In this document: positions 34,491 through 43,863 of the stretch, one piece after another | Numbering within the stretch: position 1 is the first letter of the stretch | How the letters are laid out: the number at the start of each line of letters is the position of its first letter | Source of the DNA: Planctomycetota bacterium | GTDB taxonomy: Bacteria > Planctomycetota > UBA8742 > UBA2392 | NCBI GenBank assembly: GCA_020849795.1 | Contig: JADZFR010000036.1 | Location: forward strand, 1-64,000 | DNA: 64,000 nucleotides | Reading direction: 5' to 3' | Program-made: the position numbers and the translations under genes | The notes under the pieces: model-generated | Seen by the model: only the letters and a program-made list of their open reading frames with translations | Databases searched by the model: none | Told to the model about the DNA's origin: nothing

Positions 34491-34794
34491 GGCGTACAAC
34501 GCCTGCGACATTGACGCGTTTGCGGCCACGTACACCGACGACATCCAGGTCGTTGATGGTGAGGGCAAGGTGCGCTGTGAGGGGCTGGCGCAATTGCGCG
34601 AGATTTACGGCCCGCTGTTCCGCGACAACCCCAAGCAGATGGCGCTGATCACATACCGCATCAGCGCGGGCGACTGGGTGATTGACGATGAAACGGTGCT
34701 CGGGCGCAAAGACGGCAAGACCCGCCACGCCGTGGCCATCTACCGCGTGCAGGGCGACAAAATCGCCCACGTCAGGTTGATCAGCAAGGACTAG
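34456..34794 (+). CDS. SnoaL-like/NTF2-like protein
   Basis: This 112-residue protein has the cone-shaped NTF2 fold signature of SnoaL_2 proteins: an N-terminal helix VQKQLEAYNACDIDAFAATYTDD, a middle RISAGDWVIDDE strand pair and a final HAVAIYRVQGDKIAHVRLI. Members bind small ligands or act as isomerases and hydrolases. None of the catalytic sets can be assigned. It overlaps the preceding membrane-protein gene by 35 bp and shares a CTAG stop overlap with the converging sigma-54 regulator. Confidence 0.85.
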   Translation: MTPEEIVQKQLEAYNACDIDAFAATYTDDIQVVDGEGKVRCEGLAQLREIYGPLFRDNPKQMALITYRISAGDWVIDDETVLGRKDGKTRHAVAIYRVQGDKIAHVRLISKD

Positions 34795-36167
34795 TTGAGC
34801 CCGTACTCTTTGAGCTTGCGGTAGAGTGTGCGCTCGCCGATGTCGAGCATCTTCGCGGTGCGTTCACGGTTGCCTTCGTTGGCATTCAGCGTGTGGCGAA
34901 TCACCTCGCGCTCGACCTGCGCCATGCTCATGCCCACAAGCCCGTTCACGCCATCCCCCGACGGCGCCGCCGGCAGCGACGACGCGCCATCTTTACGCAT
35001 GTGCGCCGGCACGTCAGCCAGCGTCAGCGCTGTGCCCTGGGCCAACACCACCATCTCTTCAACAACATTGCGCAGCTCGCGCACATTGCCCGGCCAGTCG
35101 TGGGCGATCAGGCAGTTGATGGCGGCGTGATCGATGCTTTTCAGAGACTTGTCGTGCTGCGCCGCAAGCTCGGCCATGAAGCTCTGCGCCAGCAGCGGAA
35201 TGTCGCCGCGCCGCTCGCGCAGGCGCGGCAGGTGAATCTCGACCACCTTCAGGCGAAAGTACAGGTCTTCGCGAAACGCGCCCTTCTTCACCTGCTCGAC
35301 CAGGTCTTTGTTCGTGGCACTGACAATGCGCACGTCCACCTTGCGCGCGGTGTTACTGCCCACCGGCGTGACTTCCTTGCTCTCGATCACGCGCAACAGC
35401 TTGACTTGCGTTTCCAGCGGCATCTCGCCGACTTCGTCCAGAAACAGCGTGCCGCCATCGGCGGCTTCAAACTTGCCGATGTGGTCTTTGAGAGCGCCTG
35501 TAAAGGAGCCCTTGGTATGGCCGAACAGCTCGCTGTCCAGCACGCCGCCCGATAGCGCGCCGCAGTTTACCGCCACCAGCGGGCCCTCGCGGCGCTTGCT
35601 GTTGAAGTGCAGGGCCCGGGCCACCAGTTCTTTGCCCGTGCCGTTCTCGCCCGTAATCAGCACGCGCGCGTCGGTTGGTGCCACCTGCTTGAGCCGGTTG
35701 AACACAGCCTGCATGGCGGCGCTGTTGCCGACGATGCCCTCATACCCGAACTTCTCGTTCACCAGCCGGTGCAGCGCCTGGTTGGCCAGGCTGAGGTGCC
35801 GGCGCTCAATGGCCTTGGCGACGGTGTTGCGCAGCGCCTCTTTGTTCAGGGGCTTTTCCAGAAAACTGTATGCGCCTTCATGCAGGGCCTCGACGGCTTT
35901 CTCGACGCTGCCGTAGCCGGTGATGATGATGACTTCCGCGTCGGCGTCGGTGGCTTTGATGCGTTTGAGCACCTGCATGCCGTCGGTGTCGGGCAGGCGC
36001 AGGTCGGTGAGGACGACGTCGAACTCGGACTCGCGGAACTTGCGCAGGCCGTCTTCGCCGGAGTGGGCGAGGGTGACGTCATGCTCGGCGCGCTCAAGCA
36101 CCTCGCCGGCAATCTGCGCGTGCGACACGTCGTCGTCAATCAACAGGATTTTGGGTTTGGTTGTCAC
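34791..36167 (-). CDS. NtrC-family sigma-54-dependent response regulator
   Basis: This 458-residue protein has an N-terminal receiver with phosphoacceptor Asp55 (LTDLRLPD) and the conserved Lys near 105. The AAA+ domain has Walker A GENGTGKE (173-180) and Walker B TLFLDEVGEM. A Fis-type HTH lies at the C-terminus (RERTAKMLDIGERTLYRKLK). The sigma-54 contact loop reads GSFTGA at 220-225, a minor variant of GAFTGA. It should activate RNA polymerase-sigma54 when phosphorylated by a sensor kinase, but no kinase lies next to it. The gene ends in a CTAG overlap with the SnoaL-like gene. Confidence 0.95.
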   Translation of the reverse strand: MTTKPKILLIDDDVSHAQIAGEVLERAEHDVTLAHSGEDGLRKFRESEFDVVLTDLRLPDTDGMQVLKRIKATDADAEVIIITGYGSVEKAVEALHEGAYSFLEKPLNKEALRNTVAKAIERRHLSLANQALHRLVNEKFGYEGIVGNSAAMQAVFNRLKQVAPTDARVLITGENGTGKELVARALHFNSKRREGPLVAVNCGALSGGVLDSELFGHTKGSFTGALKDHIGKFEAADGGTLFLDEVGEMPLETQVKLLRVIESKEVTPVGSNTARKVDVRIVSATNKDLVEQVKKGAFREDLYFRLKVVEIHLPRLRERRGDIPLLAQSFMAELAAQHDKSLKSIDHAAINCLIAHDWPGNVRELRNVVEEMVVLAQGTALTLADVPAHMRKDGASSLPAAPSGDGVNGLVGMSMAQVEREVIRHTLNANEGNRERTAKMLDIGERTLYRKLKEYGLN

Positions 36168-36309
36168 GCCGATTCCGGTGCCAATTGGGCAGGTTGAACA
36201 ACGAAACCCAACCCAGCATTCCGATGGATTAGCGGGTTTGCAGCGACTGTCAAGATGGCAGCCCTATGGAGAGCAGCCGTCCCGGCCGCAGCAACACAGC
36301 CATCAGTTG

Positions 36310-36322
36310 GGCGCGGAGCGCC
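36310..36322 (+). repeat. REP-like palindrome 1 (GGCGCGGAGCGCC)
   Basis: A 13-nt imperfect palindrome (5-bp arms around GGA) is present in four copies around the transposase gene. This copy and the next are in the same orientation on the left side. Confidence 0.75.
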
Positions 36323-36374
36323 AATACACTGCGTTTCCGTGCCCGAGACGATCGCTCGCCACAGGCCGATTGCC

Positions 36375-36398
36375 ATTCAGGCGCGGAGCGCCGGCACA
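36375..36398 (+). repeat. REP-like palindrome 2, left arm of a 24-bp inverted repeat
   Basis: ATTCAGGCGCGGAGCGCCGG followed by CACA here is repeated exactly, inverted, at 36969-36992. It contains the same GGCGCGGAGCGCC core. It lies 6 bp from the 3' end of the transposase gene. Confidence 0.85.
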
Positions 36399-36404
36399 AT
36401 GCGA

Positions 36405-36863
36405 CTACGCCGCGGAATCTGGCGTGAAAACGCCGTCAATGAACTCGGTGTCAGCGTCCATGCCATGCACGCGCAGAAACTCGGCCAGCTCATCGCGGAA
36501 CGTCTGCTTGCGGTGGTGCCCTTCCTGGTTCAGCACGTATTGGATCGCGCGGTCCAGGCTGGCGTGATTCACGCTGAACGCGCCGTAGCCGCGCTGCCAA
36601 CCTAGCTTCGAGCCCGCCCAGCGACTTGTGTTGGATTTCAATTGGTTGGCAAAGTCCGCCAGTGCCAGTTTGGGCGGCAGATCGAACACGAGGTGGCAGT
36701 GATCGTCAACACCACCGAGGGCGTGCACGAAAGTGCCCAACTCGCGCGCGGCGCCGGCCATGCAGGCGTGCAGGTCCGGTTTGAAATCGCCAACAATGAG
36801 CGGTGTGCGTTCGTGGGTGGCGAACACCATGTGAACGAGGATTTTGGCCTTCGTATGCGACAT
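36405..36863 (-). mobile_element. REP-associated tyrosine transposase (IS200/IS605-like Y1 family)
   Basis: This 152-residue protein is of the TnpA_REP (RAYT)/IS200-like group. It has an N-terminal LVHMVFATHERTPL strand, the HUH motif as HCHLVF near residue 55, and a later Tyr in AIQYVLNQEGHH that is the likely nucleophile. Such enzymes nick and join single-stranded DNA at hairpins. The gene sits between two REP palindromes on each side in mirror orientation, including a perfect 24-bp inverted pair, which is the REPtron arrangement. The start at 36863 is where homology begins. Confidence 0.88.
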
Positions 36864-36893
36864 GGGTGCCTCGATTCGCCTGCGGCGTGTGTC

Positions 36894-36906
36894 GGCGCTC
36901 CGCGCC
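36894..36906 (-). repeat. REP-like palindrome 3 (inverted copy)
   Basis: GGCGCTCCGCGCC, the reverse complement of the core at 36310 and 36380, lies upstream of the transposase start. Confidence 0.75.
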
Positions 36907-36927
36907 TTGAGTTGTTGCGCTTGCAAA

Positions 36928-36961
36928 CCCACACCGATCCGCTGGCGCGGATCGGTGTGGG
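36928..36961. repeat. Long perfect hairpin between two REP copies
   Basis: Arms CCCACACCGATCCGC (36928-36942) and GCGGATCGGTGTGGG (36947-36961) form a perfect 15-bp stem around TGGC. It lies between REP copies 3 and 4 and is unlike them in sequence. It may be part of the transposase recognition structure or an insulating terminator. Confidence 0.8.
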
Positions 36962-36968
36962 CTTCCAC

Positions 36969-36992
36969 TGTGCCGGCGCTCCGCGCCTGAAT
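36969..36992 (-). repeat. REP-like palindrome 4, right arm of the 24-bp inverted repeat
   Basis: This is the exact reverse complement of 36375-36398 and contains the GGCGCTCCGCGCC core. Together with the left arm it bounds a 618-bp unit holding the transposase. Confidence 0.85.
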
Positions 36993-37092
36993 CAATTGTA
37001 GCTGGCCATCACAAGCGTTTGGTTTCTGGCGTTCGGAGTCAGGCGTTCGGTCTCTGGCGTTTGGTTTCTGACGTCTGCCCTCCGGCGGACTC

Positions 37093-39687
37093 TTACTGCA
37101 AGCCGCGGGTCCAGTTGCCTTCGTGGGTTTGCGGCACGGTTTGCGCGTTCATCACCTGCTCGCAGATGCGGCTGATCTGCCCGGCTGTGTATGCGCGGTG
37201 GATGAAGTCGAGCCTGAAGCGGTGGGCGCCGGCTTTCTCAAGTTCGCGGATGCGGCTGCCCAGGCAATACGCCTGTTCGCCCAGGATGATGGTCTGACAC
37301 CAGTTGTCGACGGCGAGATACTTGCGGCCGTCGGGCGCGGTCATTTCCATCCTGGTGAAGTCGCACTTGGCTTTGCCGGGGCAGTGGCCGAGCATGTTGG
37401 CGTACACGCATGTTTCGGCAGTGAACAAGGGCGTGTCCTGGTACACGACGACGTCACTGACGTTGGCGAACTCGCGCAGGATCTCGCGCATGTTCTCGAT
37501 GCCGTCCTCAATGCTCAGCGTGATGCGCGACACGCCCTGCTCGATCCAGCTGCGCGCGGTTTCGCGGCTCATGGTATAGCAGGGCCAGTCTGTTGACACG
37601 TCAATGCCGTGGCGCTCGAACTCGGGCACTTGCGGCTCATAGATCGCGATGCCCGCGCGCGGGCTGATGCTGCGTGAGCGGCGCATGATCTGCGCGGTGT
37701 TCACGCGGCGCTTCTTGTCGATGCCGGCGGCCCGGGCGATGAACTCAAACCCGCCCAAGTTGGCAACCTGGAAGCGCCGTGCACCCTTGTCCCACAGGCT
37801 TTGCAGCTTGGCAGCCACCATCGGCGCCGTCCATGAGCGCAGGATGATCGGCACCTGGATGCGCAGCTTGTCGCCATGCTCCTCCCACGCATCCAGCACG
37901 CTGTCCTTTGTGCCATGCGCGATGTCGAGCACGACTTCATGCAGGTGCTCAAGCGGCAGCGCGGCAATGTACTCCGCACGGTCGACCAGCGCGGCGAATC
38001 GCGTAGGCGGCAACGCGTTCTGGTCGATCGGCTGGCGCGGCTCTGCCGTCACCGCCGCCGTGGCGTCCTGCTGGTTCTTGACGCGCGCTGCCAGCACGAC
38101 GCCGTCCAGGTCCTCAAAGAACAGGCGGCGCGCCTCATTGACCTCAGCCGCCGGGATGAACACGCCCGCCGGGATCACCGCGTTGAAGTTGCGCAGTTCA
38201 AAGCGCGTGCTGCCAAGCCGGTCAAAGAACTCGCGCAGGCGGTCTTCGTCCAGCGGCTGGCGGTCGGCGAACAGCAGCTTGCAGGGGTACTCGCGCCGCA
38301 ACTCAAGGTTGAAGACGCGGCCTACAATCTCGATCAAGCCGGGCATGCCCAATTCGGCCAGGCTGCCGGCGCCCGGGTTGACCTTCAACGCGATATCAAG
38401 ATGCACAGGCACGCGGGCGCGTTCCTGTTTGCGCGGGATGCCGGTCGGGTACAGGCGCTTGATGGCGTTGCTTGAGACCAGTCGCAACTCGTCACCTTCA
38501 CGCACACCGGGTTCGATCGGCAGGCTTACTTCTTCGCCCTGGTTGACCGTGAACACGCGCTTGCCGGCAAGGTTCATGCGATCAGCGCCGAAGCGCACGC
38601 CGCCGTCGTCATGGTTGGAGGCGTGACGAGCCAGTATGCCGTCGTGGCGTTCAAACGCGCGGGCGGCGCGAAAGTGCATGCGGTCGCCGCGGATGGCCTC
38701 GACTTTGCCCAGCGGCAGCCCCTGTGGTTCGCTTTCGTGGATATCGGCCTGGGCCTTGGCGTCGCCGTGGCTCTGGTGCAGGAACAGAGATGTGGTCTCG
38801 CGCGCGTAGATCAGCTTAAGCCGGTCTTCGTACTCGTGAATGTCGACCTCAACGCCGTCGAGCAACTTGCGGTACAGGTCAGTCACGCACGCCACGTACA
38901 GCGGCGGTTTGCGGCGACCCTCAATCTTCAGCGAAGACACGCCCAACTGCGCCAGCCGGCCGATGTCGGCGGCGGCAAACAGGTCGCGCATCGAAAACGC
39001 CTTGCCCTCGCCCTTGTCAGTCTTGAAGGTGTCGCGGCAGATGTAGGTGCACTTGCCGCGGTTGCCGCTGCGGCCTTCTTCCTGGCTGGCGAACAGGCAA
39101 AGCCCGCTGTAGCTGTAGCACAGGCTGCCGTGCACAAAGACCTCAAGCTGGATGCCGCTGGCACGCTGGATGGCGGCAATTTCATCCAGCGTGAGTTCGC
39201 GGGCCAGAATCGCGCGTTCAAACCCGTTGCGTTCGGCCCAGCGGGCGCCCTCGACGTTGTGGATCAGCATCTGGGTGCTGGCGTGCCACTTCAGGCGCGG
39301 GAACTGCTCGCGCACGCTGCGCATCACGCCCATGTCCTGCAGGATGATGGCGTCAACGCCAAGCTCTTCGCAGATGGCCAGCGACTCACAAACCTCGGGC
39401 CACTCGTTCTGCTGGATCACGGTGTTGATCGCGACGTAGACCTTGCGCCCCAGTTTGCGAGCGTGGCCTACCGCAAAGTCCAGGTCTTCGGGGTTGAAGT
39501 TCACCGCGTTGTCGCGCGCAGAAAACTTCTTCAGGCCCAGGTAGACCGCGTCGGCCCCCTGGTCCATCGCGGCATAGAACGCCTCAAGGGAGCCGGCGGG
39601 AGCAAGCAGTTCCGGCTTACGCAGAAACGGCGTAAGCGAGGCTTCGGATTGGACGGCGGTAGAGGTGGCGGATTTTGATTCGCTCAT
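37093..39687 (-). CDS. Peptidase U32-family protein (RlhA/YdcP-like)
   Basis: This 864-residue protein belongs to the U32 'collagenase-like' family. The N-terminal TIM-barrel-like region includes KPELLAPAGSLEAFYAAMDQGADAVYLG (split here: PELLAPAGS, GADAVYLG) and the family signature around EVFVHGSLCYSYSGLC with further cysteines. A second half includes a C-terminal cluster AKCDF...DNWCQTI...AYCLG. Characterised members (RlhA, TrhP) act in rRNA or tRNA hydroxylation with an Fe-S centre rather than as proteases. This protein is longer than E. coli RlhA, through an extra C-terminal module. The start at 39687 removes an unrelated upstream extension. Confidence 0.85.
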   Translation of the reverse strand: MSESKSATSTAVQSEASLTPFLRKPELLAPAGSLEAFYAAMDQGADAVYLGLKKFSARDNAVNFNPEDLDFAVGHARKLGRKVYVAINTVIQQNEWPEVCESLAICEELGVDAIILQDMGVMRSVREQFPRLKWHASTQMLIHNVEGARWAERNGFERAILARELTLDEIAAIQRASGIQLEVFVHGSLCYSYSGLCLFASQEEGRSGNRGKCTYICRDTFKTDKGEGKAFSMRDLFAAADIGRLAQLGVSSLKIEGRRKPPLYVACVTDLYRKLLDGVEVDIHEYEDRLKLIYARETTSLFLHQSHGDAKAQADIHESEPQGLPLGKVEAIRGDRMHFRAARAFERHDGILARHASNHDDGGVRFGADRMNLAGKRVFTVNQGEEVSLPIEPGVREGDELRLVSSNAIKRLYPTGIPRKQERARVPVHLDIALKVNPGAGSLAELGMPGLIEIVGRVFNLELRREYPCKLLFADRQPLDEDRLREFFDRLGSTRFELRNFNAVIPAGVFIPAAEVNEARRLFFEDLDGVVLAARVKNQQDATAAVTAEPRQPIDQNALPPTRFAALVDRAEYIAALPLEHLHEVVLDIAHGTKDSVLDAWEEHGDKLRIQVPIILRSWTAPMVAAKLQSLWDKGARRFQVANLGGFEFIARAAGIDKKRRVNTAQIMRRSRSISPRAGIAIYEPQVPEFERHGIDVSTDWPCYTMSRETARSWIEQGVSRITLSIEDGIENMREILREFANVSDVVVYQDTPLFTAETCVYANMLGHCPGKAKCDFTRMEMTAPDGRKYLAVDNWCQTIILGEQAYCLGSRIRELEKAGAHRFRLDFIHRAYTAGQISRICEQVMNAQTVPQTHEGNWTRGLQ

Positions 39688-39838
39688 CTTCGGTCTTTCC
39701 GGCGTGATCGCCGGGTAAGTCCTACTTCGTTCTGCGATGCAAGGACGGGGAGCATACCCCGTGACAATTGTAATGCCAACGTGATTTTGCACAAAACCGC
39801 ACAATGGACGTAAGTGTCTTCCCTGCCAGTAATTGCAA

Positions 39839-39860
39839 GGGGCGCAGCGTTCTGCGCCCC
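39839..39860 (-). terminator. Hairpin after the lipase-like gene
   Basis: A perfect 9-bp stem (GGGGCGCAG / CTGCGCCCC) with a 4-nt loop, 28 bp beyond the minus-strand stop at 39888, is followed on that strand by CTTGCAATT. Confidence 0.7.
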
Positions 39861-39887
39861 CAAGTTCTGCAGGATTGGACCGCCACC

Positions 39888-40865
39888 CTACTTCTTGTAC
39901 CAGCGCACGTCCGGCACCTGCCACGTGGTCAGCTTGTCGGTGTAGTTGGCTTCGAGGTATTTGTCGCCCGAGCTGGCGTCGCCCTTGAGGTAGCAATCAA
40001 AGAACGCGACACAAAGCGCGCGGATATTGATGTTGGCCCGGCCCTTCTTGGTGTCCTCGTCGTCGGCGTTGGTGAAGTCGAGGTGGCCCACGCGCTCAAG
40101 CACCGCAAAGAACTTGTCGCCCTTGGGCATGGCGTCGTGGGAAGACTTCTTCTGGCGCCAGTCATCGTCGCCGCCGGCCAGATGCAGCACCGGCACTTCG
40201 ACGGTTTCAAAACTCTGCTCGGAAAACCAGGGATTCAGCCCCAGCAAACCTTCGGCTGCCCCTGCCGCCATCGGCACGATGCAATCAACTCGCGGATCCG
40301 ACAGGTCGCGAAACCCGCCGCTCAGGTCCTGGTGCGCGCCGCCGATGGCCTGTGCCGTGCCGCCGCCGAAGCTGTGGCCGGTCACGCCGACGTGGTCGAG
40401 GTCAATCAAGCCGGCAAGTTGCGGGTGCGATAGGTTCCAGTCCTCAGCTTCGTCAATCAGAAAGCTGACGTCGCGGGTGCGGTGGCGCAGTTCGTCGGGG
40501 TCGTACAGCGCTTCGGCCAGTTCAAACACGTCAAGGCGCGAGCTACTGCCCACATGCTCGGGCACTGCAACCACGTACCCGTGTGACGCAAGGTGCTTGG
40601 CCAGATAGGTGTAGTGTGAGCGGTCGCCGCCCAAGCCGTGCGAAAGCACTACCAGCGGGAATGGCCCGCCGGATTTGGGCGCATACACGCTGGTCGGCAC
40701 GTCGCGCGAGCGCGAGCCGTCGCGCAGGTCGTCAAAGTCCACACGCCGCGAAGAATACGCGCCCTGGCCGGCTGGGCCGTCATCGTCGTGTTTGGTCGAA
40801 GTATCACAGGCGGAAACTGCAAACAGCACAACCAGCAAAGCCGCCAATCCAGCCAGCTTAGGCAT
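39888..40865 (-). CDS. Lipoprotein alpha/beta hydrolase (PAF-acetylhydrolase/dienelactone hydrolase-like)
   Basis: This 325-residue protein has a type II signal peptide with a lipobox at FAVSAC (Cys20), so it is a predicted membrane-anchored lipoprotein. The hydrolase domain shows the oxyanion segment VVLSHGLGGDRSHY, the nucleophile elbow GHSFGGG and a late GHLDF histidine, with Asp between, consistent with a Ser-Asp-His triad. The resemblance is to platelet-activating-factor acetylhydrolase-like or chlorophyllase-like esterases. The substrate is unknown. The start at 40865 follows a GGGGGA site. Confidence 0.85.
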   Translation of the reverse strand: MPKLAGLAALLVVLFAVSACDTSTKHDDDGPAGQGAYSSRRVDFDDLRDGSRSRDVPTSVYAPKSGGPFPLVVLSHGLGGDRSHYTYLAKHLASHGYVVAVPEHVGSSSRLDVFELAEALYDPDELRHRTRDVSFLIDEAEDWNLSHPQLAGLIDLDHVGVTGHSFGGGTAQAIGGAHQDLSGGFRDLSDPRVDCIVPMAAGAAEGLLGLNPWFSEQSFETVEVPVLHLAGGDDDWRQKKSSHDAMPKGDKFFAVLERVGHLDFTNADDEDTKKGRANINIRALCVAFFDCYLKGDASSGDKYLEANYTDKLTTWQVPDVRWYKK

Positions 40866-40964
40866 GGCAATCCCCCGTAAGGCGACTCGTGAGCGACGAG
40901 CTGAAGGATTGTTACACGCGGCGGCGCGGCAATTGCACAAATTCTGGAAAACCTGACGGTGCGT

Positions 40965-43736
40965 TCAGCTTCCGCGCACGGCAACGCGGGTGTGCTCGCC
41001 CGAGCGAACCTGAAACGTGACCCAGAACTTCTCTGGCGCGCCCTCCCACGGGATCACGCGGTAGCGTCCCGGCGGCAGCTCAATCTCGGGTACCACGAAA
41101 CGCGGCGGCAGGCCCGGCCGAACGTATCTTGCCGCCAGTCCATCGCTGAGTCTCGGTGGCTCGCCGACCAGTTCGTCCGGACAATCCACGCGCCAAAGTA
41201 GCGGCTTGCCGCTCATCCACCAATGATCCTCGCCCGGGGCAACGCCACCGCGGCCACAACACGAAAACGAGACGCGCCCGGCGGCCTGATAGTCCAGGCA
41301 GGCCAGGTCCAGGGTCGTGGCACCGGGCGTAAGGTCCACTTGTGTTCGCGCGCTTCGGGATACCTTGTTCACTGTGCGCCCCACCACCAAAGTCAGCTTG
41401 CCGACAGGCATCTGGTTCACGCCTTCGCGCACCCGAATCTCACCGACAACGCTGTGCCAGGCCAACTCAATGTCTTCTGCGGGTGCGCCGGTCAGCGTGA
41501 GCTCGCATGGGCCGGCGTCAAAGTCTGCGGGTGTAACCAGCAGGCGGCCGGGGCAGGCTGCAACCCGAGTAGTATCTGGCTTCCCGGAGCAACTGACCTC
41601 AACAACGACGTCGCCCCTGGAAGCAACAATCACGAAGTGTCCCGGACCCGCCTTTAACACGCGGCCTTCGGGTACGCGCATGTTCGCTGCGGACCCCACG
41701 GTCCTGCGGGCCATACGGGTCGCACCTTGCCCCAACTCGACTTCGGGCAGGTCTTCGGCACTGAACCCGTCGCACACCACCTCAAGCGCACACAGCTCCG
41801 GCGTCTGGTCGAGCTCGAACAGGACTGACTCTGCGGCTCGTCCATGAAGCGACCGCGCACCCCAAATCGTGCATGTTTCACCGACCAGTTCCCATCGATA
41901 CACGGCCGGCGGCAGCGTCCACACTCGCGAAGCCGACGGCGACAACATGTCGTAGTACACATCGCCTGCACGAAGCTGCGCGTCGATTGAATACAGATGT
42001 TCCTGGGCGGACTGCCACATATCGTCGCTGTACAGGTTCAACTGCAACTCCATGCGCTGGGGCGCAAGCAAGGCGGTCAGCCTTGCGCCGACACTGAATG
42101 TCACTTGCTTGCTCGGAATGTCGAAAACGTCGCTGCGCATGTCCCCCGGCGCAAGCGTAAACGTGATCGGATCGAGTCCCGGCGCCCACGCGCTGTAGGT
42201 GCCGGCAAGCAGTCGCCAATTCCTGCACTCGCGAGTGGCTTCATCGAATGTCGCCTGCAACTCCCCAGGCGTTTCGTATCGGCCGCCCAGCACAAACACA
42301 CTTGCCTCTGCAAGGACCTGGCCGGCGAACTGGACAACCGGCGACCACGATGCCACGGCGCGTTCACCGATCAGGATCGTGGCCGATTGATGGCTCGCGG
42401 GACCAACTTCCATGGTCACAGAGTTGCAGCCATAGCGCAGGCCCGTGTCGGCTTCAAACCGCCATAGCCCTGACACGAGCCCTACCACAACGCACTCCCA
42501 CACGCCCGGCGCGCTTTGCCCAACCACCCAGCTTGCGCGCAGGCGGTCGTCAAAGCCGCAGTCGGTGCCCGCAGGGCCTGCCGGGCTGGCCGAAAAGTCG
42601 ATGACCAGCGAGCGCGTGATGTCTTCGTCGCGGCACTCGACGCGCACGCTGACTGCCGAAAGCAGCGGTGCCTCCAGCATCACCTCGACGCGATTGGAGC
42701 CCGGGGACAGCATCACGTCGGCAGACCCCACACCCCCGCCCACGCCGGAAGCCACCACAAGCATTCGCCCTGGCGAAAAGCCCCCCGATCGCCAGTGACC
42801 ACCGGCGTCGACATCGTTGGCGGGACCGCCTGCGCTGACCGGGCTGCGGGCCATTTCCAGCACGCTGCCATCACCGGCCCGTGCACCAAACTCACGGTAC
42901 GCAGCCAGAGTCCGGGCATCTTCGATCGTGTCATACACGTCCTGCGACGGCAGACGATAATCGCACGTCACGTCGACGCCGTACTGCAACCATTGCGGCC
43001 GATCCACTTCGGCCCATTCAATGTCACATGCGGACACGGCGCGACCATAGTGGTCGATTACGTTCACTTGCAGCATCGCGGACCTGCGCACATGGACGTC
43101 AACCGGCCGTGTCAGCGGGCTGTCGGGCAGGCGCGCCAGCGTCGTCGCCAATTCGTTGTGGTCGGTCCAGAGCCACCAGCCTTCGGGAATCGGCACCAAC
43201 ACTCTGAGTACGCCGGCGTTCGGGAACATCTCCGCATCCGAATCCTGCTCGCCTTCCCTCTGCCCGGCAAGTTCACGGTCGTCCACCCGAACGCTTTGCT
43301 TGAACAGCCCGCGCTCGTCGGTCGGGCGCAGCACGCGACGCGTGTCACCGGATTGGCCGGAACGGACAAGCTCGAGTGCCTGGCAGAAGTCGATGCGAAC
43401 CGACGCGTCTGTTCCACGGCTGAACCGGGCCTGCAATGGCATCAATGCGCACGGCATGGCCGCCAGCGGCTTGCGGGAATCCACGTCAATCAGCCGCAGC
43501 CACAGTTCACCCCTTCGGGGGTCGTTGTCTACTTGTGGCGCGGGGGGTGTTGCCGGTTCTGGTGCGACTGAGCCCGAATCCTGTGCGGGCGTGCCGGGCC
43601 GGCGGTCTTCGTCGGCGCGTACGGACTCGGGCAGACGGACTTCGGGCGGCGTAGTGGGCTGCAATGCAGCCCACAGCGCCAGCAGGATCAGCGCCGTGGT
43701 CACGGGCAAGGCGAACAGCAACGGTTTGAAACGCAT
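40965..43736 (-). CDS. Large exported or membrane-anchored protein of unknown function
   Basis: This 923-residue protein has an N-terminal membrane helix (about 7-26: LLFALPVTTALILLALWAAL) and a proline-rich spacer. A long, beta-rich extracytoplasmic region shows no strong family. Stretches such as GELWLRLIDVDSRKPLA, VNVIDHYGRAVSACDIEW and repeated value-like segments resemble carboxypeptidase-regulatory-like or Ig-like repeats. About fifteen cysteines are spread through it, which is unusual here. Its codon use is more mixed and less GC-biased at third positions than that of its neighbours, hinting at lower expression or transfer. It lies between a lipoprotein hydrolase and a lipoprotein gene on the same strand. 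Function unknown. Confidence 0.7.
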   Translation of the reverse strand: MRFKPLLFALPVTTALILLALWAALQPTTPPEVRLPESVRADEDRRPGTPAQDSGSVAPEPATPPAPQVDNDPRRGELWLRLIDVDSRKPLAAMPCALMPLQARFSRGTDASVRIDFCQALELVRSGQSGDTRRVLRPTDERGLFKQSVRVDDRELAGQREGEQDSDAEMFPNAGVLRVLVPIPEGWWLWTDHNELATTLARLPDSPLTRPVDVHVRRSAMLQVNVIDHYGRAVSACDIEWAEVDRPQWLQYGVDVTCDYRLPSQDVYDTIEDARTLAAYREFGARAGDGSVLEMARSPVSAGGPANDVDAGGHWRSGGFSPGRMLVVASGVGGGVGSADVMLSPGSNRVEVMLEAPLLSAVSVRVECRDEDITRSLVIDFSASPAGPAGTDCGFDDRLRASWVVGQSAPGVWECVVVGLVSGLWRFEADTGLRYGCNSVTMEVGPASHQSATILIGERAVASWSPVVQFAGQVLAEASVFVLGGRYETPGELQATFDEATRECRNWRLLAGTYSAWAPGLDPITFTLAPGDMRSDVFDIPSKQVTFSVGARLTALLAPQRMELQLNLYSDDMWQSAQEHLYSIDAQLRAGDVYYDMLSPSASRVWTLPPAVYRWELVGETCTIWGARSLHGRAAESVLFELDQTPELCALEVVCDGFSAEDLPEVELGQGATRMARRTVGSAANMRVPEGRVLKAGPGHFVIVASRGDVVVEVSCSGKPDTTRVAACPGRLLVTPADFDAGPCELTLTGAPAEDIELAWHSVVGEIRVREGVNQMPVGKLTLVVGRTVNKVSRSARTQVDLTPGATTLDLACLDYQAAGRVSFSCCGRGGVAPGEDHWWMSGKPLLWRVDCPDELVGEPPRLSDGLAARYVRPGLPPRFVVPEIELPPGRYRVIPWEGAPEKFWVTFQVRSGEHTRVAVRGS

Positions 43737-43820
43737 GGCACCGCTTGTTCAAGGGTGCCCCGGGAACGGAATTGTACACAGGCGCCGTGCTGCCGCGCAC
43801 CACATTTCTTGCAACGCAAA

Positions 43821-43842
43821 GGGGGCTCCTGCCGGAGCCCCC
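43821..43842 (-). terminator. Hairpin after the 534-residue lipoprotein gene
   Basis: A perfect 9-bp stem (GGGGGCTCC / GGAGCCCCC) with a TGCC loop, 21 bp beyond the minus-strand stop, is followed on that strand by CTTTGCG. It also insulates the next minus-strand gene start at 43736. Confidence 0.78.
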
Positions 43843-43863
43843 AGTTGTCGCGCTGTGCTGAGC

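Noticed and set aside
36168..36309. Sensor kinase gene beside the sigma-54 regulator
   Set aside because: The interval upstream of the regulator holds only short frames and the REP element; no kinase domain is present.
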